NCBI RefSeq assembly: GCF_003945595.2
Contig: NW_024104665.1
Coordinates: 649,651 to 713,650 of the forward strand
Origin: Pipra filicauda
Lineage: Eukaryota; Chordata; Aves; Passeriformes; Pipridae
Direction of reading: 5' to 3'
DNA length: 64,000 nt
Shown in pieces: positions 13,291-24,857 of the stretch. The position numbers and the translations under genes were made by a program. How positions within the stretch are numbered: the stretch's first letter is position 1; every line of letters begins with the position of its first letter. The notes under the pieces are model-generated. The model saw only the letters and a program-made list of their open reading frames with translations, ran no database searches and had not been told where the DNA came from.

Positions 13291-14735
13291 AAACGGTTTG
13301 AACCGGTCCGAACCGGTCTGAACCGGTTTGAACTGGTCTAAACCGGTCTGAACTGGTCAAAACCGGTTTGAACCGGTCTAAACCGGTCTGAACCAATTTG
13401 AACTAGTTTGAACCGGTCTGAACCGGTTTGAACTGGTCTAAACTGGTTTGAACCGGCCCGAACCAGTTTGAACCGGTCTAAACCGGTCTGAACTGGTCAA
13501 AACTGGTTTGAACCGGTCTAAACCGGTCTGAACCAATTTGAACTGGTTTGAACCGGTCTAAACCGGTCTGAACTGGTCCGAACCAGTTTGAACCGGTCTG
13601 AACCGGTCTGAACCGGTCTGAACTGGTCTAAACTGGTTTGAACCGCTCCGAACCAGTTTGAACCGGTCTGAACTGGTCTAAACTGGTTTGAACCGGTCCG
13701 AACCGGTCTGAACCGGTTTGAACTGGTCTAAACCAGTCTGAACTGGTCAAAACCGGTTTGAACCGGTCTGAACCAGTTTGAACTGGTTTGAACCGGTTTG
13801 AACCGGTTTGAACTGGTTTGAACCGGTCCGAACCGGTCCGAACCAGTTTGAACCGGTCCGAACCGGTCTGACCGGTTTGAACTGGTTTGAACCGGTCTGA
13901 ACCGGTCTAAACTGGTCTGAACCGGTCCGAACCAGTCTGAACCGGTTTGAACTGGTTTGAACCGGTCTAAACCGGTCTGAACTGGTCCGAACCAGTTTGA
14001 ACCGGTCTGAACTGGTCTAAACTGGTTTGAAGCGGTCTAAACCGGTCCAAACCGGTCTGAACCGGTCTGAACTGGTTTGAACCGGTTTGAACTGGTCTAA
14101 ACTGGTTTGAACCGGTCTGAACCGGTCTGAACCAGTTTGAACCGGTCTAAACCGGTCTGAACCGGTTTGAACCAGTCCGAACTGGTCTGAACCGGTCTAA
14201 ACCGGTTTGAACTGGTCTTAACCGGTTTGAACTGGTCTAAACCGGTCTGAACCGGTCCGAACCAGTTTGAACCGGTCCGAACCGGTCTGAACCGGTTTGA
14301 ACTGGTTTGAACCAGTCTAAACCGGTCCGAACCAGTCTGAACTGGTCTGAACCAGTCTGAACCGGTTTGAACCGGTTTGAACTGGTCTAAACTGGTTTGA
14401 ACCAGTCTAAACTGGTCTGAACCGGTCTGAACCGGTTTGAACTGGTTTGAACTGGTCTAAACCGGTCCGAACCAGTTTGAACCGGTCTGAACCGGTCTGA
14501 ACCGGTTTGAACTGGTCTGAACCGGTCCGAACCGGTCTGAACTTTTCTGAATCAGTCTAAACCGGTCCGAACCAGTTTGAACCAGTCTGAACTGGTCTAA
14601 ACTGGTTTGAACTGGTCTAAACCAGTTTGAACTGGTCTAAACCGATCCGAACTGGTCTGAACCGGTCTGAACCAGTCTGAACTGGTTTGAACCGGTTTGA
14701 ACTGGTTTGAACCGGTTTGAACTGGTCTGAACCGG

Positions 14736-15246
14736 GGGATTTGGGGGGTCCTGCAGGGGGTTTGGGGGTTCCTGGGGTGATTTAGGGGGGATTTTAGGGT
14801 CCGGGGGGGAGGTTGAGGGGATCTGGCGGGACTTGGGGGGTTTTGGAGCGTCCTGGGTTGGTTGGGTGGAGATTTGGTGGGGCTTGGGGAGGGCTGAGAG
14901 GGAGTTTTGGGGGAATTGGGGGGGGGTTTGGGGGAGGGTTGGGGGGTATTTGGGGAGGCTTGGGGGGGATTTGGGGGGTCCTGAGGTGGTTTGGGGGAGA
15001 TTTGGGGGGGTTGGGGGGGTCTGGGCACGGGTTTGGGGGGGATTTGGGCGGGCTTGGGGGGTTTTGGTGGGTCCTGGGGTGGTTTGGGGGAGATTTGGAG
15101 GGCTTGGGAGGGTTTGGGAGGGGTTTTGAGGGGTCCTGTGGTGGTTTGGGGGAGATTTGAGGGGCTTGGGGTGGCCTGGGTGGGGGTTTGGGGGGGATCT
15201 GGGGGGGCTTGGGAGCTTTTGGGGGGTCCTGAGGTGGTTTGGGGGA
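14736..15246. repeat. G-rich tandem array with about 31-bp rhythm
   Basis: A strongly strand-biased block in which nearly every few bases is a run of 3-8 G on the plus strand, separated by TTT, ATTT, CTT or CCTG. A TCCTG(A/G/T)GGTGGTTTGGGG landmark starts at 14979, 15072, 15134 and 15227, with spacings of 93, 62 and 93 bp, multiples of 31. Earlier copies (14749, 14770, 14851) are less regular. Runs of G this dense on one strand satisfy intramolecular G-quadruplex rules many times over. The minus strand reads as a proline-rich open frame running on into the satellite, judged a composition artefact. Confidence 0.9.
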
Positions 15247-15700
15247 GCAAAGTTTTATATGCAGATTACTAATTTTAACCTGATTATTGTTTGAGAAACC
15301 AAGAACTGGAAGAAGTCAGTTATTGCTTAACAGCTTTAGTGGAAAATCAGTTCCAGCAGCTTGCTGGGCTGCCGCTCGCATGAATCCACGTGCTTCTCAG
15401 CCAGACGCTCTCGTCCCTCTCTCCTCCCCTCTCTCTTTCTCTGACATCCTTTGCTGGGTCTGTGTGGGATTGAGGATGGAAGCGCTTCAGAGGAGCGTTT
15501 CAATATACGGTTCGGATTCTAATTTTTGGCATCAGCTTTTTATTACAAGTTGTTGCCTGGCTGGAGGCGTGAGAGAGTGGGAGCAGGGAGGGTTCTCGAC
15601 CATGTGTGAAACCAGGAGACAGCAGTAGCAGAAATAGCACAAGAACTTTTCTCTGGAGGGTGAAAATGGGGTCTGGAGTGATCCCCTTGGCCCCTAATCT
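15247..15700. other. Mildly GC-rich flank right of the G-rich array
   Basis: Unique-looking sequence with scattered CpGs (for example near 15374-15412 and 15480-15515) and a pyrimidine-rich tract around 15410-15445. No recognised protein and no RNA gene. It could contain an exon or regulatory segment, but no splice-site pair was convincing. Confidence 0.4.
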
Positions 15701-17278
15701 CTTGCTAATTGATATCTGTTGCTAGCTCTGGAGTTTATAGCATGGGCTGTGACAGTTTTGCTGCAAGGGAGGCTCAGGATTTCAACCACAATAAAAATTG
15801 CAGCTCAAGTTAGTAGCATGTAAAGTATTTTTGTCTAGCAAAAAAAAGGGCACTTGAAGTATGAAATCCAAACCTCTATTTTAAAATAATACGTATTCTA
15901 GGTAGTGATGCTCATTTTCAGTACTGTTTTGTGTTGTGAGTCTAAAAATGTAATAAAAACGCAGATGTGTCTCTGTGATAATACAGAATAAGCTCCTGAA
16001 ATGCAGCAACTTGGTTTTTATTTTATATGAGGCAGGAGTTGATTCTTTATAAATAAGAACAGTAAATGCAACCTCATTTCCAAATGAAACCAGTAATAAT
16101 TTTAAGAGATTGTACAAAATCATTAGTAAATGGCAAATACACGGAGTAATATCCTCTGATTATCAATTACAAAACCCAGAGATGATTACAGAGATTCCAA
16201 AGCGTTCAGGCTTTATCCTGTGAAGTAATTTTGTGCAGTTGACTCACGAGCAGACATTATTACTGTGTGTGTAGTACCACCCTAACAGAGCACTGATGGA
16301 CCACGGTTGATGGGAAAACCAGATTCCCTACGGCACAAAGGGAGCAAAAGTAGTGGACTGACCTAGCCTGGAGCCAGGTCTGATCCAGCTAAAAGTCTTG
16401 ACTTTTGTCTGACAGGAGCCCTGCTAAGCATAACCTGGTCACTTTGTGATTATGAGGTTCCCTGTATACCATGTTTCCTTGTGCTCTGGGTTGTGCTGGT
16501 CTTATAAAATAATAAGAACCAGAGCAGCCTTTTTGAGCCACCCGAGGGCTGGATTTGCTGAACTGTAGCATGCTGAAGCAGCTGGATCACGGGTCCTGAG
16601 AGGCAATACTGAAGATCAGAGGTTTCCAGTGGGGTGCAGGCACTAGGTGTGTGTGGGTTTTGTGCTTTAATCTCGGGTGCTTTTACCTCCTCACAAACTA
16701 CACAGATAACTGAGGTACCTAAATGAGAGTCAGAGATCCCAAAGAGTCAGAGGTGAGGTGGACTGCATGATCTCTACCGTGCTTGCCTATAAGAGAAAGT
16801 TTTGTGGTCTGTTGTATTTTGGATGAGTGTTGGGCCTTCCAGAAAGTACTTAGGGAACAAATGAATGTACAGAGTCTGTCTGAAAGAGAAAAGGATGAGA
16901 GTATTCCATGGAGACGTATTAAAGTCAATCCAAAGTGAACTGATGACTTTACAACCCTCAAGCAAATTACCCCAGATCATTTTTTTAGTGCAACGGGGTT
17001 GTGTATGAAATATGAAAATGTGTACATGACCTTCTTTTAAATGGCTGTGATTTATTGCTCCCAGAACCACGAGGGAATCAAAATGAGTTTATGAAGAAAT
17101 CAGTGTTATGTGGGATTGCAAAATGATGCTGGGTCTGATGAATCCTTTCTGAAACCCTTTAACCACATGAAATCAGCTTCTTTACTCAGATGTTGCAGGA
17201 TGGATATCTCATCCACTCTGATTCCAAAAAACTTCAGGTCTCTAAATGATTTTCAGGATGGCGATGTTTGCTTTTTTT

Positions 17279-17293
17279 TGTTGTTGTTGTTGT
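17279..17293. repeat. TTG microsatellite
   Basis: Five tandem TTG triplets following a T run. Confidence 0.85.
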
Positions 17294-18817
17294 TCTATAC
17301 AATTTTCTGCATGTACCTATGTTTTGTTATAATCATGTTTTTAATTTGGACGATGCTGTTTTTATTTTCTTTGGCTGCGTAAAACAACCCCATTTACCTT
17401 TTCCAGATTATTCAGCAACCTTTTTTTCCCCTCACTCTGCTAAATATGCTTTAGTTTAAAAGCTACGATATTCTTTCATATTTATAATTTGATGTATGAT
17501 TTTCCCATTTTCCCCATGCTTCTCCATGCCTTCGTTCTGCAGCTGCTGTCTTCAGGTGATAGTTCTGAAGCAAGCAGCAGAAAAACAGGGAGAACCAAAA
17601 AGTTTTGTTTGTTTTCTTCAGAAGACGCTCTTACTTCTCTGAAGAAATAAAATTCTTTGAGCTGAAAAAATGGGACAGCACAGCCTTCAAATCATAAAAG
17701 AATTACTTGTGTTTGGGAAGGTACCGTGGCGTGACTTCTGATTTTCTTTGCCTCTTGATGTTTTCTACAGTATAGGAGTAAATATATCTCATATTTAAAA
17801 CTGGGTTTTTATTCTCCTTTTCTCTGTGTGCTTTTGTGAACAGCTAGTGCAAAATCAAGTAGCATGCCTAGAACAGGCAGAATTTCCTCTGCTTCTGGTA
17901 GGAAATAGGCAAGAGTAGTATGTGTGACAGGACTGTGTGCCGTATGGATTACGTTAATTCTATACACATCTCACCTTGAGGTAAGTCTGGCCTCACCCAC
18001 CAGGACTTTGTGGTTGTGGATGAAACAATGGGATTTCTTTTCCTCAACCCCCTCCCAACTTTTTCATTAGAAAACCTTTGTGCTCAAACCAGATTAGCCA
18101 TTTTAGTCACTTTCCCATGTTTTGATGAAGAATCATATTCCTGTAATATTTATTATTATTACCATGTGTTGTTGTTATTACCATTGTTTTCAGTCAAAGG
18201 TGTGAATTTTTTTCAGTTTTATTTTCAGAAGCACATTTTTTTTGGGGGGGGGGAGCGTCTGATTTGGTAATATACTGTCCTTCAATAGGGATGAAATCAG
18301 CTCAGGAAGGGCTTGGTTCATGTGTCAAGGATACAGATTTCGGGACTGACCTTAGATTAGAGAATTAACTTGACAGGTTGCTTTGTTTCTTCTCCCTCTG
18401 CTCCCACATTCTGTTTGTGTGAACAGAGCAATTGGTGCTGAGGGACTGGTGTCTGCATGAAGCATGTTTCAGATGCCCTGTCTTGAACTGTTTTTAACTG
18501 CAGACTCATATCCATAACTTGTGGGGGTGCAGTAAGTGTGCAGCTGGAGTGGAGTTTAGTTTCATAATCCAGTTTATGAGCCCTAAGGCTGTTTGAAGTG
18601 CAAACTAAAGTATGGTAAGTAGGATGATGAGGACACTTTCTTGAAAACCTTGTTCTGATTTGAAATAGAAAGTTAGTGGAATCAAGTGCTAGCTTGATTT
18701 CTTGTGCTCAGTGACTCCTGACACATCGCTCTCCATGTGAATATCCCTTGCACAGTTAAATCTTCAGAAATGCAGCTGTGATCTCATGCTAACTTAAGCA
18801 TTTTGGACCTTTACATT

Positions 18818-18844
18818 GTTAAAACAAACAAACAAACAGACAAA
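18818..18844. repeat. AAAC microsatellite
   Basis: Several tandem copies of AAAC, slightly interrupted by AGAC near the right end. Confidence 0.85.
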
Positions 18845-21800
18845 CCAGGCCCACAAGTCAAAACCTAAGTACTGTAAGAAGTCCTCTGCAATATGCGTTA
18901 AAACTGTGTGAATGAAACATCCAGTGTTTCAGATCACTCATAAGGCATCTGGAGCAAGTATCTTGTGTGCAATTTTCATCAGTTCAAAATGTGGACTAAT
19001 TTTTCCCTATCAAATAGCCTTCATCAGTAAGCTTTTCAAAGCCCCATGCTATCTACAGTGTCAGCTACTCTTTTTACCTGGCCTGGATTCTCTTTCACTT
19101 GCATTGCACCTTCATTTCTACATACATCCTACTTTTGCCCAGTCTTGTCTTACCATCTGTAAAATATCCACTTACCATCTGAGACAAAAGCACAGTTGAT
19201 AATGGTGCTGTGTCTATTCACCTCAGCCCAACTTAAATTTGGGAGCATAAGGTGTCCTATTAAATTCAGGGTTATCTTCATCTGTCACCCACTGGTGTAA
19301 GGAGAGCTACAAATCCAAAGAAAGTAGTTTTGTATTAGCCATATTTTTCTACGTATGTATGTTTATAAGAAAACTATAGTCTAATGTGCTTGGATGTTTC
19401 TAGTATGTGAAATATATACAACAAACAACAACTAATGAGTTTTAAAACTGTGATGCTTATTCAGTCCACTCAGTGCTCTTGAATGTGAGCCAACATTAAT
19501 TCAAGCTCAGTTGATCCTAATAAGTAACTAAGACCCCATTTCATAAACATGCAATTCTAGCTTGTTATTTCTGGCACTGCCATTAAGCAAAAGTCTCTAC
19601 CCTCAGAATGACAGAATTAAGGGATTAGGGATAAACTGAAAATCGTGAATAATTCACAATTTCTTCCCTTCTCTCCTTCCCACCAAAGGCAACTCTAGAG
19701 GGGCTCAATAATTGCTCTCAGTTATACACCTTTTCTTCTGGGAGTTATGCACAGGAGTGTGATCTACCAGTGCAATGGGATTTGCTCATATGAATGGAGT
19801 CTGTAGGATTGGATGTAATATCTGATACTTTCTATTGTCATCAGAGGGTCACTAGAACAAAGCACCAATGCCTGCACTAAAAAGTACTACTTATACTAAT
19901 CCATCCTGAACGGGGATCTTTAGTGTCTCCTTAATGTATGTTGTCCCAACAATATGTATGATTTTTCAAAAGAAATCTATGACATTTTTTACTAAGATTC
20001 AATCAGGGTAATTTCTTACACCGGTCCTTCAGATAATGTAGAACATGGGGTATACTTGTTCCTGAAATAGATTTTCTTTTCAACTTCGCTGATTTTGCAG
20101 AAAGATATTTTATGAAAATCTTGTCAAATAGAAGAAGCTTTGCAGCAAATTCTCAGGAGATGCATTTTATTACAGAAAATCCTGTAATGTAGGATTTCAC
20201 ATTAAAGCAACATAGATTGAACAACAATGTATTTCCCAATACAGACATTTCTCACTCAACTTTTATCTCTGCCATGCCACTGGTTTCATGCAGCTGTTGA
20301 AGTCTTAGAGCTGTAGCATATAGGTTTAGAACTGTCCTTTTACGTGTTCGTATAGTGCCCAGCCACTGGTGTCTTTGGCTCTCTGAACCTGTAGACATTA
20401 CAGTGATATGGAAGAGAGTAAGAGGTAAGGATACACTTTGTCTCTCTCCTACAGCAAGAATTACTTGCATTCATAAGGTCTGTGTGTTGCTAACATACTC
20501 TTTTTCTCCAAGGCTGAGAATTCTTGCAGATGCTACAGTGTTTGTATCATGCTGCTGTATTGTTGCAGCATTGTGCCAAAATAATAATTTAAAAAATCAG
20601 TTAAATTTAAAATTGGGATACTAATGGCCTCATAGACTTGCTGTCTTCTTTATTCAGTGTCAGTGAATGGCTCTGCTGTTCAGCAGCACTCATTAGTCTT
20701 TCTCAAGCGGTTGCTGTTGTCGTTATTATTTTGGGTTTTCTTTTTTCTTCATGTGCAATTGTTATTTTTATCAAAGTATGTGGGGAGAATGGTGTGCACA
20801 CAGCTGTGTGAGGAACAACTTCAGAAAAGGCCAAATCAGTTTGTAAGAGAAATAAGGTGTATTGCCATCAAGTTTTGGGTCAGTAGCAGGGCACCGAGTG
20901 ACTTTGGCTTTCTTAAAAAACAGACCAAGGCTTTTAATTTCTGAACAGAACAGGGGAATGCATGCAACCCACAGAGACTGGAGTCTCTCCAGGCCTATCT
21001 AATGTAACGAGAGAATTCTTTGTGAAATGCATAAAATGATGACATTTTAGTGGTGAGTGAAATATTTGATTACTTTTTCCATAACCTAAAATAGTTGGAA
21101 TGTTCTTTTGCAATCCCATTCCCGGTGAGGACTAGGGATGTGGAACCTCACCATATATATTCCTGAGAGACATCTCCAGGACAGTGTGTGGTGATATGGA
21201 AAAATGGGTTGAAAAATCTTTTTTAAGCCCCAAGGAAAAGTTAAAGGCATGCTCATCTGAGGAAACATCCGGAAGATGAATTCAGTCATGGTCACAAGTC
21301 TGAGGAGAGAAAGGTTGGACCGGTTGAAGTTCGGTGAGTGCTGTGGTGGGCAGTAAGATAAGGATGAGTGCCTGACTTAGTCTGGCTTGTCTACGTGGCT
21401 GTTTGCAGAAGGGGAGAAGGGACACACTTCTGGCTCGCACCCTGGGACAGGGCAACACAACCATGGTCCAAGGGAGCACCAATTTGGTGCCATTCTAGAG
21501 GGACTGATTGCCAAAAAGACAGCTGGGCCCTGAGTGCCTCTTTGTCCCCTTTCAGCGCACACTGCTCTCTGCCACCATCCTGGGGGGATCCACATCCATG
21601 CCGACCTCTCCTGGGGCTGGTGTAATTTCTCCTCAAGTTTGTACATGTACTCCTAAGTACTGTGTTAGGGGCTTGGTTTTGATGCATGGACAGTGAACAG
21701 CTCTGTCACAGTTTAGCATCATGCTGATGCAAGCCATAGCCAACCACAGAAGAAAAGGACAGTCTTTGCCCTATGGAAATGGCAACTGGACATTCAGGAG

Positions 21801-24758
21801 GAATCTCATGGATTGAGATTCCTGGTACACAGAGAACTGCATTGGCATATGAAACAGGAATAGACAGGCATTTGGTGATATCTCTTTGAACTGCTTGGGG
21901 TTGCTTTCAAAGTAGACCAAATCTTTCTCTTCCCATTAACATCATATTCCTGCTAGCAGAGGATTATGTATATTTAGTCACTGAGGATGGACTATACGTT
22001 GTTCAGCATGGCTGTTTTATCAGGCTCAATGGATAGTTTTTCATATGTTATGTTGTCTGAATACAGAAAGACAGTTTATCAAAAGCTAGTTTGCAACTGG
22101 ACTGTGTTGACACAGCATTTTGTGGGGACACAGAACACCCAGAATGGCTGTTTCTAATGTAAAAAACATCAAACCATTTTAAACTGGACCAGTTTCATTA
22201 AGGAGCTAGACCATGAATAGTCTGGTGCAAAGGAGCTAATTTCTATAAGAGATTGAAAGACTGGAAAGGGCTGGTAGAAGTTATATATTGACAGAAGATG
22301 AGCCAGACTACATCTTGCCTGTTCTCCAAATTAATTATTTGTTTCAATATTTATAAAAGTGAATAGGAAACAGATGGTAGAACTGAAGATGCTTGTTAGG
22401 TTTCTGTAATGGAGAAAGGAGAAAGAGTGAGAGGAAATCAGAATCCCACCGTAAGAGAGGAACAGGAAATTAAAACGTCAGACAACTGACAAAACTGCAG
22501 GACCACACACAAATATAAAGAGGTTCCTCATAGGATCTCCAAAGCATTTTAAATTTAAGTCTTCTCTCTTTTGCCACCCAGAAATCTGAATAAAGGAGTT
22601 TTTTAAAGAAAAGAAGGGGAAAGTCCAAACGCACATCCTCAACCCAGTTGTTAGAATAGGGTAAAATCAAAACTTATTTGGAAATATGTATGACTAGTTT
22701 GGAAAAGTCCTACTGTGATATCTAGTGAGAAGACATAAAGGATTAGAGACAGGAGTTCCTGACTCGTGTATGGAGTATCCATATCCTTGTCCTTGGGCCT
22801 AAGAATCCATGGTCTTTATTCTACAAAGACTAGTGATGTGGCAAAGGTCTTGCAGATTATGTTTATCAGGGAACCTGGGTTGTGTTTGTCCTCTGCAGTC
22901 ATTCTGAGCACCCAGGGCTTGTAGTTTGTCCTTGCATTTGACTGAGTTTATGCTAATTACCCCTGAGGTGCAAGATGTGAGAGATGTGGGCAAGGCAGTC
23001 TGTGGGTAGAGGAGTAGCCTTACAGTGTATGTTACACCTAGAATGTCAGAGTGTGGGGGGGGTGGATGTGAAAATAAGAAGGTAAAAGGATAGGAAGGCT
23101 TCATGTTGAACAAATTTGGTGAAATTGTGCCAGTTGTATTAACTGAAGGTCAGGATTTTCAATTTATGTGGGATTCTGATAGTCCACCTGCAGCCAGCAC
23201 AGGGCAATGTATTCTCCTCACATGTCAGTAGAAGACAGAACTGGAAAAGCCACGTTGAACTTAACAAAAATCTGTTTGAGCTGCATCATTATCTGAACCA
23301 GCTGGATTTGGAAAGAGGTTGAGAATCCACACAGGATTACTGGTCTCTTCCCCTCTCAGAACTGCTTCTAGCTTTAGAGGCACAGGGAGATATGTGCTTT
23401 GTCCAGTACCCTTCCCAGCTGGGAAGGGTTTGCTGTCGCTCTAATAATCTCTACTTCTTTAGTTGTCCCTTGCTTACGTCTCTTCATATTCAGCAGTCAT
23501 CACTGAGTAAGGGCTGTCTGCTGACCTTTCCTTCAACAGCAAATTCTGAGCCAACTCTGCTGCTCTGCTGAGATAGGGATGTTTTTCTTTCTTTCTGTCT
23601 TTTTTTTTTTCTGTCTTGTGGTAGGGTTTTGTATGTCTCACTTTGACTTTGGCCAAGTGCCTTACAAGCTATGGACTCTGAATGTCTGCCTTATTTGGAG
23701 AAAAAGTAGGCTTTTCAGTTGGCTTGACCTCCCAGTAAGTTTCCTACTCTCCTTTGACCTGCTCCTGCCTTGCCACTCTTTGTATTGTTTTTTTCTCTCT
23801 TTCACATGTAAGAGTTCACTGATCCTTCTTCCTTCCCCCCAAAGGAGACGAAAAAATATAGTAGCTGCAGCTAATTGTTCCCCAGTCCTTCTGCTGGTGT
23901 TTGACGTTCACCCCAGGAATAAGACATTTGCAAGTTCACTTTCACACCAGGTCAGCAGATGCTCCTGCTAGGGATTATACTGTAACTTGTAAAATAGCTT
24001 ACTTGAATCATGAATACGGACAGGTTTGCCTCATAGAGCTATTGCCCACTGCATTTTAGCATAGACTGGCAAGTTCAGCTCTTTGCAAGCAGGCTCTATA
24101 GTCAGCCCCTGAGAAATAGTCTTTTCTATCTTTATATTCCAAGAGTAGGCTGTTTAGGTCAGTATTGCTGAAGATAACTATAATTTTAGACGTAAATTCT
24201 GATCCCTCAGTTGGACCAATGAGATAAGCGCTAACTCTTTAAGCCTTTTAGATCAACTACAGACCATGGTCTACCAGAAAAATGGCTTTGTCTGCAACCA
24301 GCTCTTCCTACAGTTAACAACTGGTGAACCAAAGAAAGTGAGTAGCAGAATTTGGCATGGTGAAGTCCTTGGTCAATGACAATAAGACTCCTGCAAAAAA
24401 GATGAATCTTGTGATTTCCCTTGTATTTGCTTTCAAAAGGAAGCATTGGAAGAAGAGGAGAAATAATGCAAATCAATGGTGCAGCAGTCCAGGATCAAGC
24501 AGAGAGTCAGTTGTGTTCATTCTTTATTTGTCTGGTGGTCTATAGTGGGAGTTTTTCATAAATTCATGGTTTTACATGGCACTTGTTGCACGCAGGTACT
24601 ACGGGAGCAGCAAGTAGATTTGGTTTTAGCTGGGTGCCAACAGGAGGAGTTAGCGCTTTTGCCTTTTGCATTTCTGCCTTCCTCCAAACATGAGCTTCAC
24701 ACGGCAGATAGATATTTCATGAACCTGGTGTTTCCAAAAGATCTGAACTGAGGTTGTC

Positions 24759-24857
24759 TGTCATGGTTTGAGATAGTCCCAAAATCCAATTCCCTAGCTC
24801 CATTCCCCCTCCCACATCTTAACCTAATGTGAGATGGGTTTTTCCAGACAAAACACA
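24759..24857 (+). repeat. Left terminal inverted repeat
   Basis: Pairs with 26180-26278 on the opposite strand, 96 of 99 positions identical without gaps. The similarity ends sharply after the AAAACACA at its inner edge. Confidence 0.92.

Larger units (their letters stand above)
5701..14735. repeat. 10-bp satellite/minisatellite array, consensus AACCGGTCTG
   Basis: An essentially uninterrupted tandem array of about 900 units runs in a strict 10-bp register over long stretches. The common unit is AACCGGTCTG. Frequent variants change the core (CCGG to CTGG or CCAG) and the spacer (TCTG, TCTA, TTTG, TCCG, TCCA). The GAAC/AAAC part and a CNRG core are best preserved. The array begins abruptly after a non-repetitive segment and ends where the G-rich array starts at 14736. 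Plus-strand frames are broken constantly by TGA and TAA. Minus-strand frames stay open only because the unit has no stop in that direction, and the resulting 10-residue periodic peptide is not taken as a gene. Marker variants recur in blocks, so the array has higher-order structure. Register is lost in two patches (11725-12305, 12949-13290). Confidence 0.97.
15701..24753. other. AT-rich non-coding DNA, no gene seen
   Basis: About 9 kb with only short, unrecognised open frames. Simple repeats are TTG copies near 17279-17293, AAAC copies near 18822-18840, a G run at 18244-18253, and a pyrimidine tract with a T run near 23583-23611. A GC-richer island near 21370-21620 has overlapping open frames on both strands but no recognisable domain. 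Confidence 0.6.

Noticed and set aside
7207..13396. Several minus-strand open frames of 60-194 residues inside the 10-bp satellite
   Set aside because: They are the repeat read on its stop-free strand: periodic, low complexity, overlapping in more than one frame and lacking any domain.
5701..14735. CRISPR-like or origin-type iteron array
   Set aside because: Units are contiguous 10-mers without unique spacers, the kilobase-scale array is far too long for iterons, and all other evidence points to a bird nuclear genome.
14597..15250. A 217-residue minus-strand proline-rich open frame, and plus-strand glycine/tryptophan-rich frames over the same place
   Set aside because: These are direct consequences of the G-rich array. 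Several frames on both strands are open at once, and the amino acid composition follows the base composition.
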